Source: JANRKH01 sp033761815 (lineage in GTDB: Bacteria; Pseudomonadota; Alphaproteobacteria; Rickettsiales; Rickettsiaceae). From it: 15,131 bases of DNA. The DNA lies in contig JANRMF010000096.1 of NCBI GenBank assembly GCA_033761815.1, positions 1 to 15,131 on the forward strand, given 5' to 3'. Position 1 is the first letter of the stretch. Each line of letters starts with the position of its first letter. Position numbers and translations under genes: made by a program. Below are positions 6,683-13,734 of this stretch, in pieces. The notes below the pieces were generated by a model that was given only the letters and a program-made list of their open reading frames with translations, ran no database searches and had not been told where the DNA came from.

Positions 6683-7039
6683 TTAAAATTCTAAATATTC
6701 TCTAGCAGAGTCTGCGAGTTGCTTTACAACGCCGTGAAACTTATACCCACCTTTGTCAAAAACAACCTTTTCAACTCCAGCTTCTTTTCCTCTTTGCCCT
6801 ATTAATGCACCTATTTTTGTTGCAGAAGCTACGTTACATAGAGACTTATTTGTTGCTCTAATAGATGCCTCTAGTGTTGAAGCAGATGCAAGTGTGTGAC
6901 CCTTTGAATCGTCTATTAGTTGGGCATATAAATGTTTGCCAGATTTAAAGACAGAAAGTCTGACTCTATCTGATTTTTTTCTTATAGCGCTTCTAATTCT
7001 CTGAGCTCTTACTTGAAAACGTGTATTAGTACTTCTCAT
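6683..7039 (-). CDS. rplR: 50S ribosomal protein L18
   Basis: Binds 5S rRNA and, with L5, anchors it to the central protuberance of the 50S subunit. The 118 residues match the usual length. Conserved features are the arginine/lysine-rich N-terminus for RNA contact (RAQRIRSAIRKK), RLSVFKSGKHLYAQLIDD and the C-terminal VVFDKGGYKFHGVVKQLADSARE. It follows rplF by 14 bases and precedes rpsE by 11. Confidence 0.97.
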   Translation of the reverse strand: MRSTNTRFQVRAQRIRSAIRKKSDRVRLSVFKSGKHLYAQLIDDSKGHTLASASTLEASIRATNKSLCNVASATKIGALIGQRGKEAGVEKVVFDKGGYKFHGVVKQLADSAREYLEF

Positions 7040-7053
7040 TATTTATCTCCTAA

Positions 7054-7587
7054 TTAACCTTTCTTACCTTCTTTACGCTGGACATATTGCCCTTTGCGTT
7101 TAATACCTTTGCCTTTATATGGCTCTGGTGGTCTTTGCTTGATTATAACAGATGAAAACTGACCTAGTAACTCTTTGTCGTTACTTTCAAGTATTACTAT
7201 ATTCTGCTTTGGAGCATCAACTTTTATTCCAGATGGTATTGATATCTTTGTGTTGTGACTTTTACCAAGAGTAAGATTTAGATATGGCCCTTTTACAGAT
7301 GCTCTATAACCAACGCCATTTACCTCAAGCTCTTCCTTGAAACCCGCACTCACTCCTACAATCATATTATGTATTATATTTCTAGCGGTTCCCCACATTG
7401 CTCTTGCTTGCTTTTCCAGGCCACCTGGCTTTACAAGAATTGTATTATCTTCTTGCGATATGAGAATGTTTCCTCTAAAAGTTTTGCTTAGGGATCCTTT
7501 TGGCCCCGTTACTACTATATTTAGTCCGTCTAACTCGACTTTAACTCCCTGCGGGATTGTGACTGGTAATTTTCCAACTCTTGACAT
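7054..7587 (-). CDS. rplF: 50S ribosomal protein L6
   Basis: Large-subunit protein at the base of the L7/L12 stalk, close to the sarcin-ricin loop and the factor-binding site. The 177 residues match the family. It begins MSRVGKLPVTIPQGVKVE, as most L6 proteins do. It contains two related alpha/beta domains, with NGVGYRASVKG at the inner junction, and ends with the signature PPEPYKGKGIKRKGQYVQRKEGKK. It lies 9 bases after rpsH. Confidence 0.98.
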   Translation of the reverse strand: MSRVGKLPVTIPQGVKVELDGLNIVVTGPKGSLSKTFRGNILISQEDNTILVKPGGLEKQARAMWGTARNIIHNMIVGVSAGFKEELEVNGVGYRASVKGPYLNLTLGKSHNTKISIPSGIKVDAPKQNIVILESNDKELLGQFSSVIIKQRPPEPYKGKGIKRKGQYVQRKEGKKG

Positions 7588-7596
7588 TATGATACC

Positions 7597-7995
7597 TTAA
7601 AAAACTTTACAAATTACTTCGCCGCCGACTCCAAGCCTTCTTGCTTCTCTGTCAGATACAACTCCTTTTGAAGTTGAGAGGACAAATATTCCAAGTCCAT
7701 TATAGTGGGATGGAAGGTCTTTGATTGAAGTTGTATATCTTTTTCCAGGCTTTGATACTCTTGCTATTTCATTAATTGCGCCTTTTCCTAGTCTTGAAAA
7801 TTTAGGCGTAATTTCTAGCTCTTTAAATGAACCGGAGTCTTCAACTGCAAAATCGGAGATATAACCCTCTTCTTTTAACACATTTAGGACTGCGTGCTTA
7901 ACTTTAGAGTATGAGCACTTAATTGAAACTAACCTTGCTTTCTGGCCGTTTCTAATTCTTGTTAGCATATCTGCTAATGGATCTGTCATAGACAT
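7597..7995 (-). CDS. rpsH: 30S ribosomal protein S8
   Basis: Binds the central domain of 16S rRNA early in 30S assembly. In E. coli it also represses its own operon by binding the mRNA near the start of rplE; whether that happens here cannot be read by eye. I place the start at the ATG giving MSMTDPLADMLTRIRNGQ, the usual S8 beginning, for 132 residues. An in-frame TTG at 8007 would add four residues and overlap the rpsN stop, which is less likely. The C-terminal signature is GLGIFVLSTSKGVVSDREARRLGVGGEVICKVF. The gap to rpsN is 5 bases. Confidence 0.96.
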   Translation of the reverse strand: MSMTDPLADMLTRIRNGQKARLVSIKCSYSKVKHAVLNVLKEEGYISDFAVEDSGSFKELEITPKFSRLGKGAINEIARVSKPGKRYTTSIKDLPSHYNGLGIFVLSTSKGVVSDREARRLGVGGEVICKVF

Positions 7996-8000
7996 AATAT

Positions 8001-8306
8001 TTACCAACTTGATTTTATTAAACCAGGGAGCATAGCCTGTCCAGCAAGATCCCTTAACATGTTTCTTGAGAGTTTGAATTTCCTAAAATATCCTCTAGGT
8101 CTTCCTGTAAGCTCGCATCTATTTCTTACTCGAGTTTGAGCTGAGTTTCTCGGAAGTGCTGCAAGCTTGATAACAGTAGCGAATCTCTCTTCTAGGCTAG
8201 TGTTTTTATCGGAGATGATCTTTTTTAAAGATGATCTTTTTCTTTCTAAGCTTTTTGCCTTTCTAATTCTTTTTAAATTTCTTTGTATAGAGCTAACTTT
8301 TGCCAT
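8001..8306 (-). CDS. rpsN: 30S ribosomal protein S14 (zinc-independent type)
   Basis: Small-subunit head protein. At 101 residues, and without the CxxC...CxxC zinc ribbon, it is the long zinc-independent form usual in proteobacteria. Conserved segments are the basic N-terminus RNLKRIRKAKSLERKR, the central LPRNSAQTRVRNRCELTGRPRGYFRKFKLSR, and the ending LRDLAGQAMLPGLIKSSW. It follows rplE by 4 bases. Confidence 0.97.
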   Translation of the reverse strand: MAKVSSIQRNLKRIRKAKSLERKRSSLKKIISDKNTSLEERFATVIKLAALPRNSAQTRVRNRCELTGRPRGYFRKFKLSRNMLRDLAGQAMLPGLIKSSW

Positions 8307-8310
8307 ATTC

Positions 8311-8850
8311 CTAATTTATAAATGGTAAATCAAAACCTGCAAGCAAACTCTGAGCTTCATCGTTTGTTTTTGCAGAAGTCACTATTGTAATATCCATACC
8401 CCTTAGAGTATCGATCTCGTCATATCTGATTTCAGGGAAAACTATTTGCTCCTTAATTCCAAAGGTAAAGTTTCCTCTTCCGTCAAAGCTCTTAGGGTTT
8501 AGACCTTTAAATTCTTTTACCCTTGGCAGAGCAACATAAACTAATCTCTCGAGAAAATCGTACATTCTGTCTCTTCTTAGAGTGACTTTACATCCAATTT
8601 TCATTCCCTCTCTTAGTTTATAAGTTGCAATAGATTTCTTTGCGCTTGTGACTAGGGGCTTTTGTCCTGAGATTAGTGTTAGATCCTTGATAGCATGGTT
8701 GATTACTTTTGAATCAGCAACACCTTCGCCAACACCCATATTCACAACAATTTTTTCTATTTTTGGAATTTGGTGGGTATTAGCATATCCATATTTTTCT
8801 TTCAGTATGCTTCTTAATTCAGCGTATTTTTCTTTGAATCTTTTGCTCAT
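8311..8850 (-). CDS. rplE: 50S ribosomal protein L5
   Basis: Binds 5S rRNA in the central protuberance and contacts P-site tRNA. The 179 residues match the family. Visible signatures are IPKIEKIVVNMGVGEG, the SGQKPLVTSAKKSIATYKLREGMKIGCKVTLR core, and the C-terminal FPEIRYDEIDTLRGMDITIVTSAKTNDEAQSLL segment with a short phenylalanine-containing tail. Its ATG overlaps the rplX stop codon by one base (TAATG), suggesting translational coupling. Confidence 0.97.
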   Translation of the reverse strand: MSKRFKEKYAELRSILKEKYGYANTHQIPKIEKIVVNMGVGEGVADSKVINHAIKDLTLISGQKPLVTSAKKSIATYKLREGMKIGCKVTLRRDRMYDFLERLVYVALPRVKEFKGLNPKSFDGRGNFTFGIKEQIVFPEIRYDEIDTLRGMDITIVTSAKTNDEAQSLLAGFDLPFIN

Positions 8851-9179
8851 TATTTACCCCTCAAATCTATGACTTGGCCAGATAATTTTGCATATCTGAC
8901 TTTAGACCCGTCTTCCAAAAATTTAAATCCGACTTTTGTCGCCTTGTTATGCTGAGGATCAAGAATTGCAACATTAGAGATAGATAAGGGCATTTCTTTG
9001 GATATAATCCCACCTTCTTTCTCGCGAGTTGGCTTAGTGTGTCTTCTTGCTAAATTAGCTCCAGCCACAATAACTTTAAGTTCTTTTGGGAAAACCTTTA
9101 ACACTTCCCCTGTAAATCCTTTGTCTTTACCTGCAATAAGAATTACCTTATCGCCTTTTTTAATCTTGAGTTTATTCAT
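8850..9179 (-). CDS. rplX: 50S ribosomal protein L24
   Basis: Assembly-initiator protein that binds the 5' domain of 23S rRNA. The 109 residues open with a KOW motif (KIKKGDKVILIAGKDKGFTGEVLKVFP), continue with LKVIVAGANLARRHTKPTREKEGGIISKEMPLSISNVAILDP, and end in a glycine-containing basic tail; this is the bacterial L24 layout. The start codon touches the rplN stop codon (TAAATG), and the stop overlaps the rplE start, so the three are probably translated as one coupled unit. Confidence 0.97.
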   Translation of the reverse strand: MNKLKIKKGDKVILIAGKDKGFTGEVLKVFPKELKVIVAGANLARRHTKPTREKEGGIISKEMPLSISNVAILDPQHNKATKVGFKFLEDGSKVRYAKLSGQVIDLRGK

Positions 9180-9548
9180 TTACAAAACCTCCTGAGCTAG
9201 AGAAACTACCCTGAGGAACTTTTTTGCTCTGAGTTCTCTGGTTACAGGTCCAAATACCCTCGTTCCAAGAGGCTCTCCTTGTTTATTGAGTAAGACTACT
9301 GCGTTTGTGTCGAATTTGATGACACTGCCATCCATTCTTCTAACGCCTTTTTTTGTTCTCACTATAAGAGCTCTGTGAACATCCCCCTTTTTTACTTTAC
9401 TATTAGGCACAGCATCCTTTATAGAAACAACTATAACATCCCCTATGTCAGAAATCATATGATGAGATCCGCCTAATACTTTAATACACATAACTTTTTT
9501 TGCACCAGAATTGTCAGCAACTTCCAGTACACTTTGCATTTGAATCAT
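9180..9548 (-). CDS. rplN: 50S ribosomal protein L14
   Basis: Highly conserved large-subunit protein at the subunit interface (bridge with 16S rRNA). The 122 residues begin MIQMQSVLEVADNSGAKKVMCIKVLGG, nearly identical to the family consensus, and end GTRVFGPVTRELRAKKFLRVVSLAQEVL. It is the first gene of the operon here. In most bacteria rpsQ and the rest of the S10 operon lie directly upstream; here a 389-base non-coding gap and the unrelated rlmJ gene follow instead. A promoter lies about 43 bases upstream. Confidence 0.98.
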   Translation of the reverse strand: MIQMQSVLEVADNSGAKKVMCIKVLGGSHHMISDIGDVIVVSIKDAVPNSKVKKGDVHRALIVRTKKGVRRMDGSVIKFDTNAVVLLNKQGEPLGTRVFGPVTRELRAKKFLRVVSLAQEVL

Positions 9549-9590
9549 ATTTATCTATCCAATGAAGCTTAACTTTTTTTAGTAGCATTA

Positions 9591-9618
9591 AACATAGCTA
9601 TTTAAATTTCTTTGTCAA
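9591..9618 (-). promoter_or_regulatory. Promoter of the rplN-adk ribosomal operon
   Basis: On the minus strand a perfect TTGACA (9618-9613) is followed after 16 bases by TATGTT (9596-9591, 4 of 6 matches). Transcription would begin near 9584, leaving a ~35-base leader before rplN. The stretch just upstream is very A/T-rich (GAAAAATATACGAAAAACC), like an UP element, fitting a strong ribosomal promoter. Two direct copies of AAATTTAGC (9651-9659, 9664-9672, plus-strand orientation) lie a little further upstream, of unknown meaning. Confidence 0.55.
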
Positions 9619-9730
9619 AGGTTTTTCGTATATTTTTCGCAATAAAATGCAAATTTAGCAAAAAAATTTAGCCACTTCACATGTGTTAATATATTTCAAA
9701 CCCTTAAAATCTCTATTTTTTTGCTTTATG

Positions 9731-9877
9731 CTAGGCTCTGATTCTTTCCCTATGTAATAGAGGAATTTATAGGCATTTTCGCCCGCAGAAACGCAAGTTG
9801 TATGGGGTATACATGCGTATTCGAGGCGTGAAATAACGACTAAATTACCTATTAGAAGGGAATGAATCAGAGCCTAG
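9731..9877. repeat. 147-bp palindromic foldback element
   Basis: Both ends carry the same 21-base arm in opposite orientation: CTAGGCTCTGATTC at 9731-9744 and its complement at 9864-9877, continuing to 20 matches in 21 positions. Pairing goes on imperfectly inward (TAATAG and AATTTA blocks on both sides). The centre also folds: CGCC (9780-9783) with GGCG (9825-9828), and ACGCA with TGCGT inside that. The whole element can form one long hairpin. No reading frame is present. It lies in the gap between rlmJ and the rplN promoter. Size and structure recall Rickettsia palindromic elements or a miniature inverted-repeat element, but I do not recognise the sequence. Apart from it and the rplN promoter region, I see nothing notable in 9549-9937. 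Confidence 0.8.
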
Positions 9878-9937
9878 TCTGAATAATCTAAGGTACAGCA
9901 GAACTGATCCTATATCAACCTTTTATTTTTAACATAT

Positions 9938-10804
9938 TTAAGGATGCTTTCTGGTTTTGAGAGTTGCGGGGGGAAGTAAATTAAGTGAAAATTGGGTTGA
10001 TGCCTTGTAAATCTTATCCCTCAAAAAAGAAAGATTTTCAGATAGAGTCTCCGCTATATAAGGAGGATTGATAATAATGACGCCAGTAGCCTTAAGATTC
10101 ACGCTAGAAAGCTCTGTTGCAAATTCGACCCTGAGTATTTCTCTATTTAATCCAGCAAGAGACGTGTAAAAATCCTGAACTTTTTGGTAGTTTTTAATGG
10201 GGTGCCAAATCATTATAGAACCTTGAGAATAGTGTTTCGAAATTTGAACACAAGAGGTTACGATTTTTTCAAATTCGTCTAGTTTCTCGAATGGAGGGTC
10301 AATTAAGATCATTCCCCTTTTTTCTTTTGGAGGGAGTAGGGATTTAACCGCTAAATAACCATCAATGTTATGTATATTTGCATTTTCCTGCCTTCTGAGA
10401 TTCTTCGAGAGAGAGCAAAAATCATCCGGATGTAACTCGCAAAAATCAGCCACATCATTTTTCCCCAGATATTCTGATATTATTTTGGGAGATCCCGGAT
10501 AGTATTTTGGACTACCTGAATTCAAACCCCCAGAGTATGCGTATTTTTCAAGAATAGTCTTATATTGAGCTAGTAAATCTGGCAGTGGTCCGGGGTAATC
10601 CAAAACCATAGAAGCACCACTAAGAAACTCTCTTTTTTTTTGCATCTCTTGTGACTCGAAGTCATATAAACCAATACCCGCAAAAGCATCGAGTACATGA
10701 AAAGGCTTCTCCTTTTTTTTAAGGTTAGAAATTATGCTAATTAGGATAATGTGCTTAACAAGATCTGCAAAATTGCCAGCATGATATATGTGTCTGTAGT
10801 TCAT
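9938..10804 (-). CDS. rlmJ: 23S rRNA (adenine2030-N6)-methyltransferase RlmJ
   Basis: Uses S-adenosylmethionine to methylate N6 of A2030 in 23S rRNA (E. coli numbering). I choose the ATG at 10804, which gives MNYRHIYHAGNFADLVKH, the diagnostic start of this family; a TTG four codons earlier is in frame but less likely. The protein is then 288 residues, close to the usual ~280. Motif I is VLDAFAGIGLYD at about residues 37-48. The catalytic motif IV is LIDPPFE, where E. coli has DPPY; F is accepted in related N6-adenine methyltransferases. Conserved GSPxxxxxxL and ELHPxDF segments are present. It lies 37 bases after the 260-residue gene and probably shares its transcript. An rRNA-modifying enzyme next to ribosomal genes may be coincidence, since a separate promoter serves rplN. 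Confidence 0.93.
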   Translation of the reverse strand: MNYRHIYHAGNFADLVKHIILISIISNLKKKEKPFHVLDAFAGIGLYDFESQEMQKKREFLSGASMVLDYPGPLPDLLAQYKTILEKYAYSGGLNSGSPKYYPGSPKIISEYLGKNDVADFCELHPDDFCSLSKNLRRQENANIHNIDGYLAVKSLLPPKEKRGMILIDPPFEKLDEFEKIVTSCVQISKHYSQGSIMIWHPIKNYQKVQDFYTSLAGLNREILRVEFATELSSVNLKATGVIIINPPYIAETLSENLSFLRDKIYKASTQFSLNLLPPATLKTRKHP

Positions 10805-10841
10805 CTTATATAGCAAAAAGGTCCAATACTCCTAGTAAATA

Positions 10842-11624
10842 TCAATAAACTATACTCACCCCTTCAACCCCAACGACTGTTAAGTGATTATCTTGACATA
10901 ATTCTGTAGAAACAGGTTGAATTGCCTCGGCAACTTCTGGAGTTGCATATATAACCGCATTATTTTCTCCAGTGGCGAGAGTTAAGGAGTCAGTTAGATG
11001 TTTTCTGACTATTTCATCCTGCGCGAAGTTACTAAAAACCCAATCTCGTTCGCAAGTTGTTAACATTTCTTCTATCGCCAAGCATATAGTCTTTGCTCCA
11101 CAGAGCAAATAAGGATTCTCCACATTTAAGCAAAGAAGGCATCTAAGAACGCTATATGCTATTCCTACACTAAGGACAGAGGATCCGCATCCAATAAAGG
11201 CAATATAACAGGATGTATTTATTATAGATGTAGAGGTAATTACGGGAGCATCCCACGCCACGAGTTTTGCGATGTCAAAGCATGTATATTGCGATGACGC
11301 ATCTTTATAAGACTCAATGACAACCTTATCTGGGTTTTTTAATGCAGTAATAAATTTTGTTGTAAATGATTCCATTTTTTCCTTATTAAATCCCCTTTTT
11401 TCTCCTATTTGTCTGAGGGGAGAGATATAACAGCAAACTTGCCCGCCACTAGACTCTATTTTGATGATGGTGTCCTTTAAGAACGAATCTTTTGCAGAAA
11501 AGTCCCTTAACATGTTTTGACTATTCATCAATAAAAGTCTTTTTTGCGTCCAATTTAAATCGTCAATAACTCCGTTTTTATCGGTTGGATGATTGAACAA
11601 ATACTCTGAAACGAAACTTACCAT
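10842..11624 (-). CDS. Cysteine-rich hypothetical protein
   Basis: A 260-residue protein I do not recognise. The first 125 residues are mixed and soluble-looking. Residues about 134-166 form one hydrophobic stretch rich in small residues, possibly a membrane hairpin or buried core, followed by a less hydrophobic helix near 173-190. The last 60 residues are polar, ending in a hydrophobic LTVVGVEGVSIVY. It contains eleven cysteines, high for a cytoplasmic protein of this kind, including C64/C65 and C162/C165. There is no signal peptide. The ATG at 11624 follows an AGAGG ribosome site by about 6 bases, and an extended -10 promoter lies upstream. It precedes rlmJ in the same direction. Reading frame length, ribosome site and promoter support a real gene; function is unknown. 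Confidence 0.75.
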   Translation of the reverse strand: MVSFVSEYLFNHPTDKNGVIDDLNWTQKRLLLMNSQNMLRDFSAKDSFLKDTIIKIESSGGQVCCYISPLRQIGEKRGFNKEKMESFTTKFITALKNPDKVVIESYKDASSQYTCFDIAKLVAWDAPVITSTSIINTSCYIAFIGCGSSVLSVGIAYSVLRCLLCLNVENPYLLCGAKTICLAIEEMLTTCERDWVFSNFAQDEIVRKHLTDSLTLATGENNAVIYATPEVAEAIQPVSTELCQDNHLTVVGVEGVSIVY

Positions 11625-11700
11625 TTTAACCTCTGATTAAATACATTGTTTTAATATCACCTGCCTACATATCCCAAATTTAAGTTATGTGCCTGTATGA

Positions 11701-11709
11701 ATTATATCA
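11701..11709 (-). promoter_or_regulatory. Extended -10 promoter for the 260-residue gene and rlmJ
   Basis: The minus strand reads TGATATAAT, a perfect extended -10 element (TG-N-TATAAT), about 77 bases upstream of the ATG at 11624. A TTGACC lies further upstream (11740-11735), too far for this -10 but 17 bases before an alternative TAGAGT. Transcription from the extended -10 would begin near 11694. Confidence 0.5.
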
Positions 11710-11743
11710 GGACTCTAACGAATTTATCTATGAAGGTCAATGC

Positions 11744-13720
11744 TTATTTCTTAAATCTATTATATATAGAAGGTATAACGTATAAGGTAAAAATAGTGCC
11801 AAAAATCATACCCCCCACTATCACAAGACCAACTGAGCTTCTACTACCAGAAGATGCACCTTCTGCAAAAGCAAGTGGTATTGCTCCAAAAATAGTAGCA
11901 AGAGACGTCATTAATATAGGGCGTAATCTCATTTTTGAACTAGTCATTACTGCATCAATTTTACTCAGCCCGTCATCTCGTAATTTATTGGCAAATTCAA
12001 CTATGAGAATAGAATTCTTTGTCACAAGGCCTATAAGGGTTATAATTCCTATGTTACTATAAATATTTAAAGTTCCCCCGAAGATACAAAGAAACAAAAT
12101 CCCCCCTACGATCGAAAATGGCACAGAGCATAAAATGATAAGAGGGTCATAAAAACTCTCAAATTGCGCAGCAAGGGTTAGATAAATAAAAACTACTGCA
12201 AGTGCAAAAGTAAGCAAGATACCGTAATTCATCTCTGAAAGCTGCTTAATTTCTCCTCCAAATGAAAGGCTAAACTTTGTTTTATCCATAATTTTTTCTG
12301 CAATTCTTTCTACTTCACTTTTTGCATCACTTAATGAATATCCCTGAGATAAATCAGCCGATATACTAATAGACTTGTTATTATCATAATGACCATATGA
12401 CTCGATAGAGATAGTTTCGCTAATATCAGAAAAGGTTGATATATTCACCATTTTACCATCGGTGGATTTTACATAAATTTTTGATATGTCCGATAAACTA
12501 CTTCTATTTAATTTATCAACTTGCATTATGATATTATATTTTTGGCTTCCTATATCAAATTGACCGATATTTTGCCCACCAAGCAAGTTCTGCAGCGTAA
12601 ACCCTGCATCTTCAAATCTTACATTATATTTTGCGAGCTTATCTCTGTTAATTTCAATACTTATTGTCGGTATAGAATCTTTAAAAATTCTCTCTGGCGA
12701 TGCAAAAACTTTACTCTGCTTCATCTGGCTAACGAAATTTTGACTGAGCTCGCCAAGAGAGGTGTAATCATCATAAGATATTAGATTAAAACTAACCTTT
12801 TTTGAAAGCCCCCACCCCATTGAAGCGGGGCTAACAGGATTCAGCCTCAAGGACGGTATGGAACTTAAATGTGGCCTCATAATATTTATTATATCAGACT
12901 GAGATCTTTTTCTAATGTCCCACTTTTTCAGAGAAATTATGCCCCAAATATTACTACCATATAAATTTACAAAAAAACCTTTAACCTCAGGAATAGATGC
13001 GATAAAAGATTCTGCAGACTGAATCTCCTCTTCCATTTTTGCAAGCGAGGCTCCATCTGGCCCACTACCCGTTAAAAAAATCAACGATATATCTTCAGTA
13101 GGGGATAATTCTTTTTTCATAAAATAAACAGAGAAAGCAAGAAGAAGAAAAAAAATACCCCCAAGATAATATAATGGCTTTATATTTCCAAGGCTAATTC
13201 TCAAAGTATCTAGGTAAAATTTCTGAAATTGATCCATCGCTTGGTTGAATTTTTCCAAAAAAATTGGAACATTCTTGTTATCTGGTTTTGTAAGTATTAG
13301 AGAAGAGATCGAGAATGATAGAGTCATCGCCGAAACGCCAGAGATAATAACGCAAAAAGCAAGGGTCCAGGCAAATTCTATTAGCAATTTTCCCGCAAAC
13401 CCCTCTAGGAACCCTATGGGCAAAAATACTGCGATTAAGGTTAATGTCATAGCAATAATAACAAACCCTATTTTTTTGGAGGTTTTATAGCAGGCATCTA
13501 TAGGCTTTAATCCAGCCTCTAAATTACTATATATACTCTCCAGCACAACAATCGCATCATCGACTACAAGGCCTATAGCAAGTATGATAGCGAGAAGGCT
13601 ATATAAATTTATGCTAAAACCGCATAAATGCATGAGCATAAATGTTCCGATCAGGGAAACTGGTATTGTGCAGAACGGAATTATGGTAGCCTTGAAGCTA
13701 CCCAAAAAGAAATAAACCAC
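11744..13720 (-). CDS. RND efflux permease, C-terminal part (frameshifted)
   Basis: The larger fragment, 658 residues, of an AcrB-like proton-driven inner-membrane exporter. It begins inside the second membrane helix. It contains the helix-4 proton-relay pair in GLVVDDAIVVLE (D54, D55 of this fragment), the second periplasmic porter/docking region (about 205-490) and helices 7-12. These include the helix-10 lysine in GLVTKNSILIVEF (K568) and RLRPILMTSLATIFGAIPLAF (arginine ~600). All residues needed for proton coupling are present. The nominal GTG start at 13720 is within a helix and is not a real start: the same frame stays open upstream past the T5 run at 13749-13745 and joins the N-terminal fragment if one base is added. 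The combined protein would be about 1002 residues, near the family norm of ~1030. The stop lies 120 bases before the next gene. Confidence 0.85.
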   Translation of the reverse strand: MVYFFLGSFKATIIPFCTIPVSLIGTFMLMHLCGFSINLYSLLAIILAIGLVVDDAIVVLESIYSNLEAGLKPIDACYKTSKKIGFVIIAMTLTLIAVFLPIGFLEGFAGKLLIEFAWTLAFCVIISGVSAMTLSFSISSLILTKPDNKNVPIFLEKFNQAMDQFQKFYLDTLRISLGNIKPLYYLGGIFFLLLAFSVYFMKKELSPTEDISLIFLTGSGPDGASLAKMEEEIQSAESFIASIPEVKGFFVNLYGSNIWGIISLKKWDIRKRSQSDIINIMRPHLSSIPSLRLNPVSPASMGWGLSKKVSFNLISYDDYTSLGELSQNFVSQMKQSKVFASPERIFKDSIPTISIEINRDKLAKYNVRFEDAGFTLQNLLGGQNIGQFDIGSQKYNIIMQVDKLNRSSLSDISKIYVKSTDGKMVNISTFSDISETISIESYGHYDNNKSISISADLSQGYSLSDAKSEVERIAEKIMDKTKFSLSFGGEIKQLSEMNYGILLTFALAVVFIYLTLAAQFESFYDPLIILCSVPFSIVGGILFLCIFGGTLNIYSNIGIITLIGLVTKNSILIVEFANKLRDDGLSKIDAVMTSSKMRLRPILMTSLATIFGAIPLAFAEGASSGSRSSVGLVIVGGMIFGTIFTLYVIPSIYNRFKK

Positions 13721-13734
13721 AATTACAACAAGTA

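Noticed and set aside
7996..8007. TTG start for S8 adding four residues
   Set aside because: The ATG at 7995 gives the usual family start MSMTDPLADML and avoids overlap with the rpsN stop.
9731..9877. Complete insertion sequence
   Set aside because: At 147 bp with no reading frame it cannot encode a transposase; at most it is a non-autonomous element.
10805..10816. TTG start for RlmJ
   Set aside because: The ATG at 10804 gives the family hallmark MNYRHxYHAGNF.
11697..12062. 121-residue plus-strand frame at the end of the RND gene
   Set aside because: Nearly all of it is antisense to the conserved C-terminal helices of the permease.
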